A stretch of 64,000 nt of DNA from the NCBI RefSeq assembly GCF_002234675.1, contig NC_019868.2, positions 7,004,082 to 7,068,081 of the forward strand, given 5' to 3'. The notes below the pieces were generated by a model, which saw nothing but the letters and a program-made list of their open reading frames with translations, was not told the origin of the DNA and ran no database searches. Shown here piece after piece: positions 1 to 10,241 of the stretch. Each line of letters starts with the position of its first letter. Position 1 is the stretch's first letter. The stretch is from Oryzias latipes (Eukaryota; Chordata; Actinopteri; Beloniformes; Adrianichthyidae). Made by a program: the position numbers and the translations under genes.

Positions 1-1253
1 GGTTCATTAAAACTATAAACTGCTGTAATCTACAAAGATTAGATTCCTTCATTGAACAAATGCATTTGTTATAGTCCACTACATACTGAATCAGAAGTGG
101 CTCTTTGCTGCATGCAGCCATCATCATCATCATCATCATCATCATGTCAGTGTTGTTATGTGGTCGTCTGCTGCTGCAATAACCGAGTGATAATGAGGAC
201 AGGATTCTGCGCCATAAAAGTCATTATATCTATTTCTGTTAAATCAAGTGAGTAAAAGCGTCTGCAGAGATCTTCAGCTGCTTGACTTGACAAAGCAGTT
301 TCACCTTATCCCGGCAAATGACACTGTTCTGATAATGAGGCATGACAAGTTTATCTTTGTTCTCACTCGCTGAAGAGAAAAATGTGTGAACATCTGAAAA
401 TTTCCCAACACCTTTAAGGCTTTCTTGAAAGACGAAAAGAAAATCACAAAGTGCCTCTTCTGTTTCTGGTCAAACTTTGTCAGGCAGCTGAAGAAACATC
501 AGATAAAAACTAATGATAACGCTGACAGACTGATGTCCCTATTCTGGTTCTGATTTTCTGACTCAGGCATCACGGACAGTTTTCCCATCGCAGCTATCAT
601 TCTTGTTAGTGGGTTCTGTCTGCAGTAACAGGGCTGTGTTTAACCTCAGCGGCCGATCGAATCAAACGCTTCTCATTCTGAGCACTCAAAGCAGCCTCCC
701 GTTTCAGATCGATGGAAGAAACATTACATCTAATCAAAGACTGATTACTTTCTTGAAATTGACTGCAATTGGCTGCTGTGTCACTCTGCGATGTAAACCG
801 TGTTTGGTTTCCAGTGATAACCAAACAGAAACTGACCTTTAATTTCTAAAAGATCAATCATTCTTACTAAGACAAATCGCAACCCACAGCTACCCTTTTG
901 GTTAAAATGTAGTACCTGAGTGCAGGGTTTTGTCAGCTAATTAAAAAAACAAAACAAAAAAAGTAGCATGTCATGTGCTGCATATGCTGTGTGTTATCAA
1001 AGTTAAAATTAGCATATTTTTACAAAAGAGGCTGAACAAAGAGAAAAGCAATCCTATTGATGCTTAAATCATATTGTATTATTTTGATAGTTTAGTGACA
1101 GAATTTTTTTCTGCTTCTTTTTGTCATATCTACAGTATTGACTAGTTGAAAAAATGTGTGCAAAAAAGAAGAACTATTGGTGAATGGAGGACTGGGTATC
1201 AGAAATAATTAAAATACATGTAAAGCTACATCTCTCTTAGCATTGCAGGTTCA
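1..1253. other. AT-rich non-coding stretch
   Basis: No open reading frame here resembles a known protein. Short frames on both strands overlap and lack splice context. The only structured element seen is a trinucleotide microsatellite near the left end. Confidence 0.6.
118..146. repeat. (CAT)n microsatellite
   Basis: About nine uninterrupted CAT triplets. They sit in no supported gene. Confidence 0.9.
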
Positions 1254-1770
1254 AGCAACCACTTTCAAGGAAAAGTCTTTATAGACCGGCATAAGTTTGC
1301 GTGTCAGGCTTCCACTTTCATAAATGTCGTTGTCGTTACAAAATTTTCAAAGCGCGCAGCCAATGAAAGGGTGTTGAAAGTTAAACCAGGTCAAACTTTG
1401 ACCAATCAGGTACTTGGATTTGGTAGGGATGTATGGATGGCGTCCCTTTTAATTCACAAACGTGCAAACTGATTTAACCCTTGTGCTATCTTAAATGACC
1501 CCACCCTTACATTGACGTGTTCTTCCTACCATGACAAAGGTGGATAAAGGTGGAAAGATTTCATGTAATCCATGGACACCAGTGAGGTTCACAAATCACT
1601 GAAGAAAAAAAGGTTCAGCGCACTGTCTAGTGGGTCTAAATGACCCAACTCCCAATGGTAAAGTGCCTAGGATAGCACAAGGGTTAAAAATGATAAAGGA
1701 GGAGAAATTCATGATTGGAGTTTGTGCTCAGACGGAATTCTATGTTTTCTATCGGAATAGAGCTGTAAAC
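1254..1770. repeat. Dispersed repeat family R1, copy a, split by a MITE
   Basis: The segment shares ordered landmarks with 44,030-44,430: caagcaaccac or caagcagccac, then aaaagtct, then caactttgaccaat, then atggatggcgtcc, then atcggaata. Parts recur at 6,335-6,545 and, inverted, at 38,640-38,900. The match breaks at 1,474 and resumes after 1,687, exactly where a TTAA-flanked element sits, so R1 was there first. The class of R1 is not recognised. Confidence 0.6.
1478..1683. mobile_element. piggyBac-type MITE, 206 bp, with TTAA target-site duplication
   Basis: The ends are inverted repeats of about 16 bp with one mismatch: CCCTTGTGCTATCTTA on the left and the complement of TAGGATAGCACAAGGG on the right. 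Each end is flanked by TTAA (1,474-1,477 and 1,684-1,687). TTAA duplication and CCC-starting ends are typical of the piggyBac superfamily. There is no coding capacity, so the element would need a transposase supplied in trans. It interrupts an R1 copy. Confidence 0.85.
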
Positions 1771-1789
1771 CAGAAGATGGTGAGTATGT

Positions 1790-2055
1790 GTGCGAGAGTG
1801 CATGGGTGGGACGGACCTGGGGACTGGCTCGCTGGGATCCTCTGGGGCTTTTCCTCCCCATCACAGAGGGGGGAGGGCATTGAGGGGTTTGGGGAGGGGG
1901 GCTCAGATAATATGGCGGGGGAGGAGGGTTGTAGTGGGTAGGGTTATGGAGGGTGGCTGTGGGTGCGCGGCGATCTCTGGGTTGCACAGGTCGGGTCCCG
2001 GGGCTGGCTCGCGTAGACGGGGCGCCGGTCGGGTGGTGGGCGACTCATAGGTTCT

Positions 2056-2119
<64 letters not shown>

Positions 2120-2423
2120 AGAACCTATATATATATATATTATATATATTATGTATATTTCTCATAGGCCCTTGTCTCGGTGTCCTGCCGCCTGGTATGG
2201 CTAAGCGCTCCTGTCCTGTGGCCTGGGGGCCAGACGTCGGGTTTGCCTATGCCTTTGGGCGTCGGGGGGGCCCCTGTAGGGGGGCCTTCTCTGCGCCTGG
2301 CTGGGTGGGCGATCCCCTCCCCTCCCCCTCCCGTGCTGCCTGGGTCCGGATGCCGGGGGGTTCCTGGCCTGGGGGTCTCTCCTCCCCTCTCCTGGTCTGG
2401 CTGCGTAGGATCTGGTTCCCCTT
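1790..2423. repeat. GC-rich repeat-like block, 5' part
   Basis: The base composition changes abruptly from AT-rich to long G and C runs. The ORFs through it occur in several frames on both strands and are low complexity, so they are not called as genes. It abuts the GC-rich retroposon at 2,441 and may be part of the same or a related element. Confidence 0.5.
2050..2125. repeat. (AT)n microsatellite inside a hairpin
   Basis: About 30 AT dinucleotides are bracketed by inverted copies of GGTTCTCTTA and TAAGAGAACC. A second AT-rich tract follows. The motif ctcatagg occurs just before and just after the tract, which may mark an expansion or insertion point. Confidence 0.85.
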
Positions 2424-2440
2424 ATGAACACACGGTTCAC
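2424..2440. repeat. 5' copy of 17-bp target-site duplication
   Basis: The sequence ATGAACACACGGTTCAC here is identical to 4,380-4,396 after the A-rich tail. It also forms the left half of a near-perfect palindrome spanning 2,412-2,463. Confidence 0.8.
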
Positions 2441-4379
2441 CGTGTGTTCATAAGGGGAACCAGATAGACTGTCCACCGGGGAGCAGTCTATCAGCTGTCC
2501 CCAACTTACCCCCTTCCTCATATAACCTCATAATAGGGTGAGGGGGTGGGGGGCTTAGCCTGCGATGAGCCTTGGGGGGGGGGTTTACTAGGCAGTGGCC
2601 CCCCTCCTATGGTTGCCGTATGGAGTGGGCCCCCCCTCTTTCGGTTTTATTTGCACTTTAGACATGTAGGGCCCTTGGTAGGGGGGTGCTTGGACATCAC
2701 TGCCAGCAAGCAGCGGATGTCCTCCTAGCACCCTACCCGCCAATTTTAACCGCACCTTAGACATTTAGGGCCCCTTGGTGGGGAGGGTGAGGGGACGTCA
2801 CTGTGAGTAATCAGGAGATGTCCCCTTAGTGCCCTACCCGCCAATTTTAACTGCACCCCCCTTAGTACACACACCCCTCCCCCCTTAATATATACATCCC
2901 AACATAAACACACACACATGCACACACACACCTTCTCAAACACACATACACGCACACACATGTTGCAAGGAAGGTGGGACCTGGGTCCATCTGTCCCCTG
3001 CCTCTTCCCTGGTGGGGGGTACGGGCCCCTTTGCAACGGCGGCTGTGTCCCCGGGGTGCCGGCTTCCTGGGCCCGGCGGTGCTCTCTCCGCGCGGTGGGG
3101 GGGGTTCACATTACATCTGAGCCGGGGGTTTCTGGTCCCTGGGGGGTGGGTTCTGGTCCTTGCTCCTGGGTGCTGGGCCCCGCCAAATTTCCAACTGTGG
3201 CCGAGCCTGGTCGGGCCATATTTACAACACCCCTTGTGGGCCCTCTTTTTTTCCCCGGGGTTCCCCCCTCCTGGGCGGGGGCGGCGGGCCCCCTGTCTCG
3301 CTCCTCCCTGGACCAACCGTGGGCCAGGCGGGTGGCTGCCTGGAGTGCGGAGCGGGTCTCCCTTGGGGGATCCTGGCTCGTACCTGGGGTTGAGGCGGGG
3401 GGATGCCCGGAACTCCTGGGTGGTGGTGGGGTGCTCGTTTGGGGCTGTGGGCGTCCTTCTCCGGTGGGGCCCTGCGTTGGGTTCTCCCGGCGCGGCGGGG
3501 GGGCTGCTCTCCTGGTTGGGCTGGGGCGGCGCTCTCTTTGCCTCCGTGCCTCCCTGGCCTCTGGCTCTGGGGGCCTTGCGGCGGCCCTGCTGGCCCTGGC
3601 CTGGGTGGCGGGCTTGGTCGCCCGGGCGGCGGTTGTTCCCTGCCGGTTCCCGTGTGGCGTTGGGGGGATTCCGGCTGCCGCTGCTGCTGCGGTGGGGGTC
3701 TTGGGGTGGGGATGGCTGGGCACTCTCCCTCCTTCTTTTCACGTTCCACCATCCATTTGAGAAGAACATAAACACTCACCTGAGCACTGGTGTTAGCTCA
3801 CCTTTGCACTAACAGTTTGCATGACTGAATGACTGAAATATTTCACACTAGTTGGTTTTAAGGCATAAGTATGCGTGTAAACACTATCTGTTTTGTGTAC
3901 ATGTCGACAGGTGGACATTTTTGCAGCTAGCAGGTGTGTTTATAACATTTGAGTGTGTGTGTGGACAGGCCCCGCCCTTTTTGTACTACATTTGAACCTT
4001 ACCATAATGATTAACAACCAGTAAACTTGTTGCTTTATGCTGCTTCATGGTCTTACCCCCCTTCCCCTCCTATTATCACCCCCTACCCCCCTTCTCTCTA
4101 ACGTCCCTCTCTCTTCTTCCCCTCTTTCCTTTTCCGTCCGGTCCAACACCAAAGATTTTCAGACATGATTGAAATCAATAAAAATTAATGAAATTAATAA
4201 AGTTTGGCCTCAATTACAAAAGGGGTTTATTCAGACATACCTTTGGTTTGTCTGAAGATTAATAACCCCTCTTGTTAAAGTAAAATATGTCCAACACAAG
4301 AGGCCCTCAGCTCTCATCTGTCTGCCCAGCTGTTGGACAGGACAAGTTAAGAAGGAAAAAAAAAAATAATAAAAAAAAA
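2441..4379 (+). mobile_element. GC-rich non-LTR retroposon with poly(A) tail and 17-bp target-site duplication
   Basis: The block begins just after one copy of a 17-bp sequence and ends in an A-rich tail (about 4,356-4,380) followed by the second copy. That arrangement is the signature of target-primed retroposition. Its 3' part contains two AATAAA-like signals (caataaaa and ttaataaagtttgg). Its last ~270 bp recurs as an independent short insertion at 9,507-9,766 and, diverged, at 6,105-6,335. The 5' two-thirds is GC-rich with ORFs on both strands that overlap one another and resemble no family. No reverse transcriptase or endonuclease motif is visible, so this is a non-autonomous element or a LINE 3' untranslated region. 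Confidence 0.65.
2906..2962. repeat. (CA)n-rich microsatellite
   Basis: An imperfect CA repeat lies inside the GC-rich retroposon block. Confidence 0.8.
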
Positions 4380-4396
4380 ATGAACACACGGTTCAC
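4380..4396. repeat. 3' copy of 17-bp target-site duplication
   Basis: This is an exact copy of 2,424-2,440 directly after the poly(A) tract. The first A could belong to the tail, so the duplication is 16 or 17 bp. Confidence 0.8.
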
Positions 4397-4644
4397 TTCG
4401 GCAGCGTGCATGTATCTGCACCCCCACGTGCACGTGTACACTGCCACACTGCTCCCTGTCTGCTTCATCCCTCCTCCAAACCCACAGTGTATTGATGGAC
4501 AGATATTTTCCACTCATATTAGTGTCAGAATAGGCTCCGTGCAAGTAACTAAGGAGTTCTACTTCCGCCGCCTTGAGTGTGAGGCCGACCATTTCCGGTT
4601 TGCGACTTCTATAGCAGCGACACGGCAGATTTTGATTGCGAAAG

Positions 4645-4761
4645 ATGGCATATTTCACCCGTTGTCTACAAGGTCTCCCGAAAATCGACGTGAACGACAT
4701 CTACAGGATTTTCGACCAGTGCGTGGTTACATGGGCAAAATATCGTATCGAAAAAATATAG
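4645..4761 (+). CDS. Short unrecognised ORF, possible first exon or transposon remnant
   Basis: An ATG opens 38 codons, starting MAYFTRCLQGLPKIDVNDIY, with balanced amino-acid use rather than the low-complexity frames around it. It looks like the N-terminal exon of a larger protein. The LPKIDVNDIY-type segment faintly resembles N-termini of transposon-associated proteins, but I cannot name a family. The downstream sequence turns AT-rich and stops at a TAG. It may be a decayed remnant. Confidence 0.25.
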   Translation: MAYFTRCLQGLPKIDVNDIYRIFDQCVVTWAKYRIEKI

Positions 4762-6104
4762 TGTCGAAAATACCGGAAGGGAAATGTGTCCCATTGTAAA
4801 CAAACCTTTGCTGTGACATATATTTATGCAGCAGCTCGGTAATATACGAGGCGATCTTCCAAACGTGCTTTTATTAATGTTATGAATATTATGAAGTGCC
4901 TGTTCGCTCATCATTTTATATTTAATCCTAGTGGTCAGTGTTTTTTTTTTTGTGGAATAAGTACGGAGCTGGAAGAAGAACCCAGTGTTAGGCTAACAAC
5001 ATTAGCCTTTTGATGGACCCAAAATCCAGGACGAACCACGTAAATGTCTGGGAATAACATCAGCCTTTATTTTGTCGGGGCACAACTAGAAACACAATTC
5101 CGTGTGATTTTTTGGACAGTTTCTAATGACTGAGACGGCTGTGTAAGCTGGCGGCTCGAGCTCTGCTCTGTTCTCGTGAGTCCGGCAGCCGCTAACCCAG
5201 AGCGGCGGGTCGGCTCGCAGTCCGAATTCTCACACATAACAAAACAACACGCACATGTAACAAAGCACCCTCCCCTCAAACACATTAATAAATCCGGCTG
5301 CTCTGCTCAGAGAGGTTTACTCCGTCCACTGGCACCGGAGCCCGAACGCAGAGCTCGGATGCCGGGTCCAGACATCAGTGGGCACACATCCCCCCCGCAT
5401 CTCCCTCGTGAGGGGTGAAAGAGAGGGGAGAGCCAGCGGGGCGAGAGCGGAGCGGCTGGTTGGTCCCGTATGAGCTCCAAAGCTTTCTCTCAGTGAAACA
5501 CCATCTATGCATGACGTAAAGAGAGCAGTATTGACACATGATCTGAATGACCGTTTACATGAACAACGATCGGTATACCCAGCTATCTCGATCGTAAAGA
5601 AATTTTGATCCGAACGAGTCTGACCGGGGCAGAGTATTCCGAACGGTGTGTTTTACATGACGCATTTTCTTTCCGATTGCTGCAAATACGAAACACGACT
5701 CGTCTTGCTTGGGGTGAAGTCCTCCCGCCATGTTCACCATCCATTCGGCTCTCACCGACACATATACTGGAAAGCTATGAAAGCTTGTAGTACTGTTGTA
5801 CTTTGACAAATTCGCACACGGGTACACAACAATGTTGTGATGTCTTTGTCACACATTAAAACACCAAACGCCTGTCTTTTACCCGAAATCCGCTCCTATT
5901 TACTCAAAACTAGCAACTCAACAAAACTCCCCACAACAATAACACGACCAACAGGAAGTTGTCTGCCTTACACTCGAAACACGGAAGTTAACCGGAAGTT
6001 CTATCGTGCACGTAGGCTATTTCACCTTTGATGTAATATTTGTCTTTCCAGCAGATCTTGTATAATCGTTACAGCTTAAAATAATAATCTATTCAAATCA
6101 GTAC
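4762..6104. other. Non-coding stretch, mixed composition
   Basis: No gene is recognised. The part around 5,140-5,480 is relatively GC-rich with CpGs and could be an old promoter or LTR-like fragment, but no paired terminal repeat was found. Confidence 0.5.
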
Positions 6105-6334
6105 TTGTATCCCCAACTTTCTCACCTCTCTTCCTTTTACTCTCTTCCACCCCCACCCCCCCTCACATTCTTCCCCTCTCCCTCCCCACACACACTAAAT
6201 GTAACAAATAAAGAAAAAATAATACAACAAAAAGGGGTTTTACAAACCTACATTCTGGTTTCTCGAAGCTATACAACCTCTTTTGTGATAGTAAAACCTG
6301 TCCAACACAAAAGGCCTTCAGCTCTAATCTCTTA
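6105..6334 (+). mobile_element. Diverged copy of the retroposon 3' tail
   Basis: A pyrimidine-rich stretch leads into caaataaag, then aaaaaggggtttta, then gtccaacacaaaaggcc and ttcagctct, in the same order as 4,060-4,346. Divergence is clearly higher than between the other two copies. Confidence 0.6.
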
Positions 6335-6545
6335 TAAAGACTGGAGCAAGATCTACGAGTTCATCGCTTCAGCATTTCACACCAGGCCTCTTCCAACTCT
6401 AAGTGGCAGATATGCACTAATAAACAAAAGAAAAAGGAGAAGAAGAAGATGAAGCTCCTCCCTGCTTGTCCAGTGTGAACACCATGGGCAACATGCGCGT
6501 TCAAGATTGTGTTTATAGCGTTCTTGAATATGTTTCACGTCAGGT
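6335..6545. repeat. R1 family, copy b (partial)
   Basis: It matches 44,240-44,410 in order: cttcarcattt, cctcttccaactc or cctcgtccaactg, gcactaataaaca, a GA-rich run, then cctccctgcttgtccagtg and tgaacaccat. Confidence 0.65.
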
Positions 6546-6600
6546 TGGTCTGGATCTTAATTGTTTTAAGTCCCTCTACATTCATCTTTTTCTCAATTGT

Positions 6601-7135
6601 AGAAGCGTTCCCAGTGTTTTTTTTAATCATGTTGATGCTGATTTTGGCAAAAATAAAAAAATACCTGTTTTGTTTTCTAGGACATACTGTAGTTTCTGTT
6701 CGTTAGAAATTCACTTCTGATTTGTGGGCGGTGCCGTTGGAGCGGGGCAACCCCACCCTTCTTCCCACGTCAATGCTGAGAGCTCTCTGTTTACATGCTC
6801 TCCCACTAGCTTACAGCCCTTTTATACCTCCAACTAAACATTAACAGTGCTAAAAAATAAGTGAGCAATTTTTTATCCAGGCTATCAAAATCTGGATCTA
6901 GTCTACAAGTCTACAGGTGGATGGAAGCTTGTGACCTGCCCATCATAACAAATAAACTCCTTTTCAAACAGCATTTTTTTGTCTCCTCCTGATTAACAAC
7001 ATTTTGAATTAAGAAATACTCAGAAACACAATTTTAAACCTAAATCTCCTTGAATTAGTCCTCCATCATCAAAAACAATGACACAAGAACATGATAAAAA
7101 CACCAAAAACACTATCAAAGTCTTTAAATACAAAC
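6601..7135 (+). repeat. Dispersed repeat family R2, copy a
   Basis: It shares ordered landmarks with 36,917-37,450: cattcccagtg, gattat or atcatg, gaaattcac or gaaatttac, tctcccactagcttacag, gagcaat, and finally aacaccaaaaacac. The family has no recognised coding sequence and is probably a non-autonomous element. Five copies occur in this window. Confidence 0.65.
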
Positions 7136-9494
7136 ATAAAAAGGAACAGAATTTTTAAAAAGCAAACAAAAAGGGAAGCTGAACCCCCAGACCAGCTGTA
7201 CAGTGGGCTGTCAAGATCAAATTGCTGTCCCTGAAAACATCTTAACCAAAGATGAAACTAAAACGGAAAAAAAAACAGATCTGCTGGCAGCTCAAGCACT
7301 GAAACATAATTTAACACATCAGATGATGAAGGGGTCAGACCAGTTGAGCAGAACGATGCCCTTTCTGGTCTACAGGCTCATCTGATTGTGTGGAGCCAAT
7401 CAGGTTTGAATGGAGAAGACGAGCTAGTCACACGCTACTTTTTTGTCACCGATTTTCTCACACATAAAAGTTGAAAAATACAAAGTGTGCTGCTTTTGAG
7501 AGAAAGCAGAAGATTTAGCTGTGATTTTTTTTTTTTCAAATTCCATGCATAATACAAGAGATTTAGCAACTGCTAAATCTTAATTTACTGGCAAGGAGAG
7601 GCTGAGGGCACATCACTGCATTCTTCTGTGGTGCAGTAACCCGTTTCTCTGCAGCTCAGAGTTCTGAAAGAACAGACAAAAGTCCCATATTTCAGCTGAA
7701 TGTTCAAACTCTCATTTTTTTCAGATGAAATGTTGCAGTCAGCTGTCTCAGCACTCAAATGTGCAGTAACTATAGGATGGATGGGGACACTCTTAATAGC
7801 ACATATCCTCATGGGACCTCAGGCATCATCTGGTTAAAGTGCAGCTAAAAAAAAAACTAAAAGAAAACTTAAAAAACTCTTACTGCGAGGTCCAAACATC
7901 TCCATGCCTTTGGAGTCCTTACACAGATTCTAAAAACATGGGGTGGAACGTCAGGTTAAGATCCTGATTCAGAGTTTATCCAATTAAAATAATAATGACT
8001 GAATATCCTACTGTCAGCAAACAGTACACACAGATGCGTAGTATTCCCTCTAAATGCTCTCAGGTAAACTTCTCAGAATAACCTGGATCCCATTTGCATC
8101 ACCGTGTTAGTTCTGTGTCTTTGATTCCATGTGCTGATGCCACATTAGCATTGCTTGCAGTGCTAAGATGTTTCCTATTCGTCTTTCCCAAAGAACCAAT
8201 ACCGTTACCTGAGGAACCATTGCCTTGTTCAGCTTCTCATCTCCAGCTGCCGCCTCAGACATCGCCGTCCTGACATCACAGACATCTACCGCACGTTTGT
8301 GAAGAACACAGACGAACAGACCTGCAGCGTTAGGACAAGCAAACTTCAGCAAAAAACCGAATCACTTATCAGTTACTCTGAAATCCTCAGTAAAGGAACC
8401 ATGGTTCTTGTTCAAAATATTCAAGGAACACTTAACTTGATCCCCGTGGTGAGTTGGAACTTTTTGAAATAAACCTGCAAAATTTCCGACTTTACAACAT
8501 TTTTTTTTTCCTTTTGCGAGGCTTCACCTTACTTAGCTGAGGACCTAAGAAATATTTTGGGATCAGAACAATTAATTCCAAACACAAATTTGTGATGTAA
8601 TTTCACACTGTTAACAAACAGTGTCAATAAGGGAAAAAAAGACAACTTGTTCATGTGTCATTCTTTCTACAGCTGAATCATTTTCAGGTTGTTATCAGCA
8701 ATAGTGGAGATTATAAAAAGATTTCAGAAAAATGCATACTTTCGAAAACTAGACAGCGATGTTAAGGTAAATGTTTACTGTAAAAGTTTAATGCTAACTA
8801 TACCGTACACTATAAATATACACTTTTATGACAAACTCACCTGACTTCTCCAGCCTAATTACTGTCAATATTTCATGTATAATTGCTTTTATCTACAGAG
8901 GTTAATAATACTTTGGTACTAGTTACAGTGAAACCAAAACCCATATAGTCACAGCTCTTACACAGCTAGGATTGCAAAAGAAAGTTCTTCTCTTTAAATT
9001 ATAGACATCATCTTGCTTTATATTTATTTGCACTAAGATAGTTTTGCAAAGTTTGTAGCACAAAAATGTGTTGAGAAACAGTAGTACGGCAGAGAAGTGA
9101 TCCAGGGAGAAACAGAGAAGCTTATTTACTCAAATATTTAACATTCTCACATGTCACTATAGAACATTGGTGGGTGAACTCTGTGCTGGCTTTGTCACCA
9201 GCAGGTCATGAGTTTCATCCCAGTCCAACAAAGGGGACCTCTGTCCCTCAGGTCTGTGCTGATTTGTGGAGAGTTCAGTCATTTTATTGAACATTTGCTC
9301 TCTAAATGATAGTTGCATTGGATAATTCACACACAGCACCCAGTGTCTATTGATACATTTGAATATTCATCGTGACGTTTAACCTTCCAGTTGTTTGGAC
9401 ACAAAGGCTGCAGCATATCATCCTAATTGAGTGTAACAAGTGAAAACATGATCCTATTGAATATGTACATGTCAAATGTTTGACATGTATAAAG
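7136..9494. other. Non-coding AT-rich stretch
   Basis: Only short frames with no family resemblance are present. There is no splice-supported exon, RNA gene or clear transposon end. Confidence 0.6.
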
Positions 9495-9506
9495 AAATGC
9501 ATAACT

Positions 9507-9766
9507 ACATCCCTCTCTCTTCTTCCCCTCTTTCCTTTTCCGTCCGGTCCAACACCAAAGATTTTCAAACACAATTGAAATTAATAAAGTTTGGCCTCAA
9601 TTACAAAAGGGGTTTATTCAGTCATACCTTTGGTTTGTCTGAAGATTAATCACCCCTCTTGTTAAAGTAAAATATGTCCAACACAAGAGGCCCTCAGCTC
9701 TCATGTGACTGCCCAGCTGTTGGACAGGACAAGTTTAAAAAAATAAAATAAAAAAAAAATAAATAA
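9507..9766 (+). mobile_element. Short 5'-truncated retroposon copy with target-site duplication
   Basis: The body is nearly the same as 4,106-4,380 and ends in an A-rich tail. The 12-bp flank AAATGCATAACT occurs at 9,495-9,506 and again at 9,767-9,778. This independent insertion defines the 3' end of the family and shows that the GC-rich element at 2,441-4,379 spread by retroposition. Confidence 0.85.
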
Positions 9767-9879
9767 AAATGCATAACTGCATTTACTGTCAAAGGCAACT
9801 AAAGGTTTGCAACTCACCTGTTTTTTTTCCATTGGTCTTTGGGCAAATGTTTATCCAGGGACTTTGACACCTGATTAAC

Positions 9880-10045
9880 CCTTTAACACCAGAAATGTTG
9901 CCGGCAACATCTAAATAACACGCTCTTCGTACTTCCTCATCCATTTACACAATCAACGAAAATCAGCTGATTCTGACGCGGAGAAAAGAGTTTTCATATC
10001 AGCTTTGCACTATGATACAACATGTTACTAACGTAACGACGTAAA
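9880..10045. repeat. Repeat family R3, copy a
   Basis: Shared landmarks with 39,978-40,150 are a start at aacctttt or aaccctttaaca, then tttacrcaatca, then gagaaaagmg and an atrcaacatgt or atgcaac motif. The match is short and diverged. Confidence 0.45.
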
Positions 10046-10241
10046 GCCGCTTTTCTCCGCAACAAAATCAGCTGATTTACATTGATTGCATAAACACTTC
10101 ACTACTGTAAAGTGTTTGTCTGCATCAGGATGTGCTGGGTGCATATGTTGAAGAGTTACAATAGTCAAAAGAATGTTAACACTAAAACTAAAGCTCCAGT
10201 GTAAAAGGGTTTGGCTTTTACAAGAAACTATTTGCAATAAC

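Noticed and set aside
2050..2125. Hairpin as an attachment site or origin
   Set aside because: It is a simple AT microsatellite with short flanking inverted repeats and no associated function.
2918..3812. Overlapping ORFs of 185-280 codons on both strands
   Set aside because: They lie in a GC-rich, stop-poor repeat block, are low complexity (Gly/Pro/Arg or Gly/Trp/Leu rich) in several frames at once, and resemble no protein.
4387..4406. Resemblance of cttcggcagc to the start of U6 snRNA
   Set aside because: Only about ten bases match and the downstream U6 sequence is absent.
5140..5480. Possible LTR of a retrovirus-like element
   Set aside because: No paired repeat, primer-binding site or gag/pol frame was found nearby.
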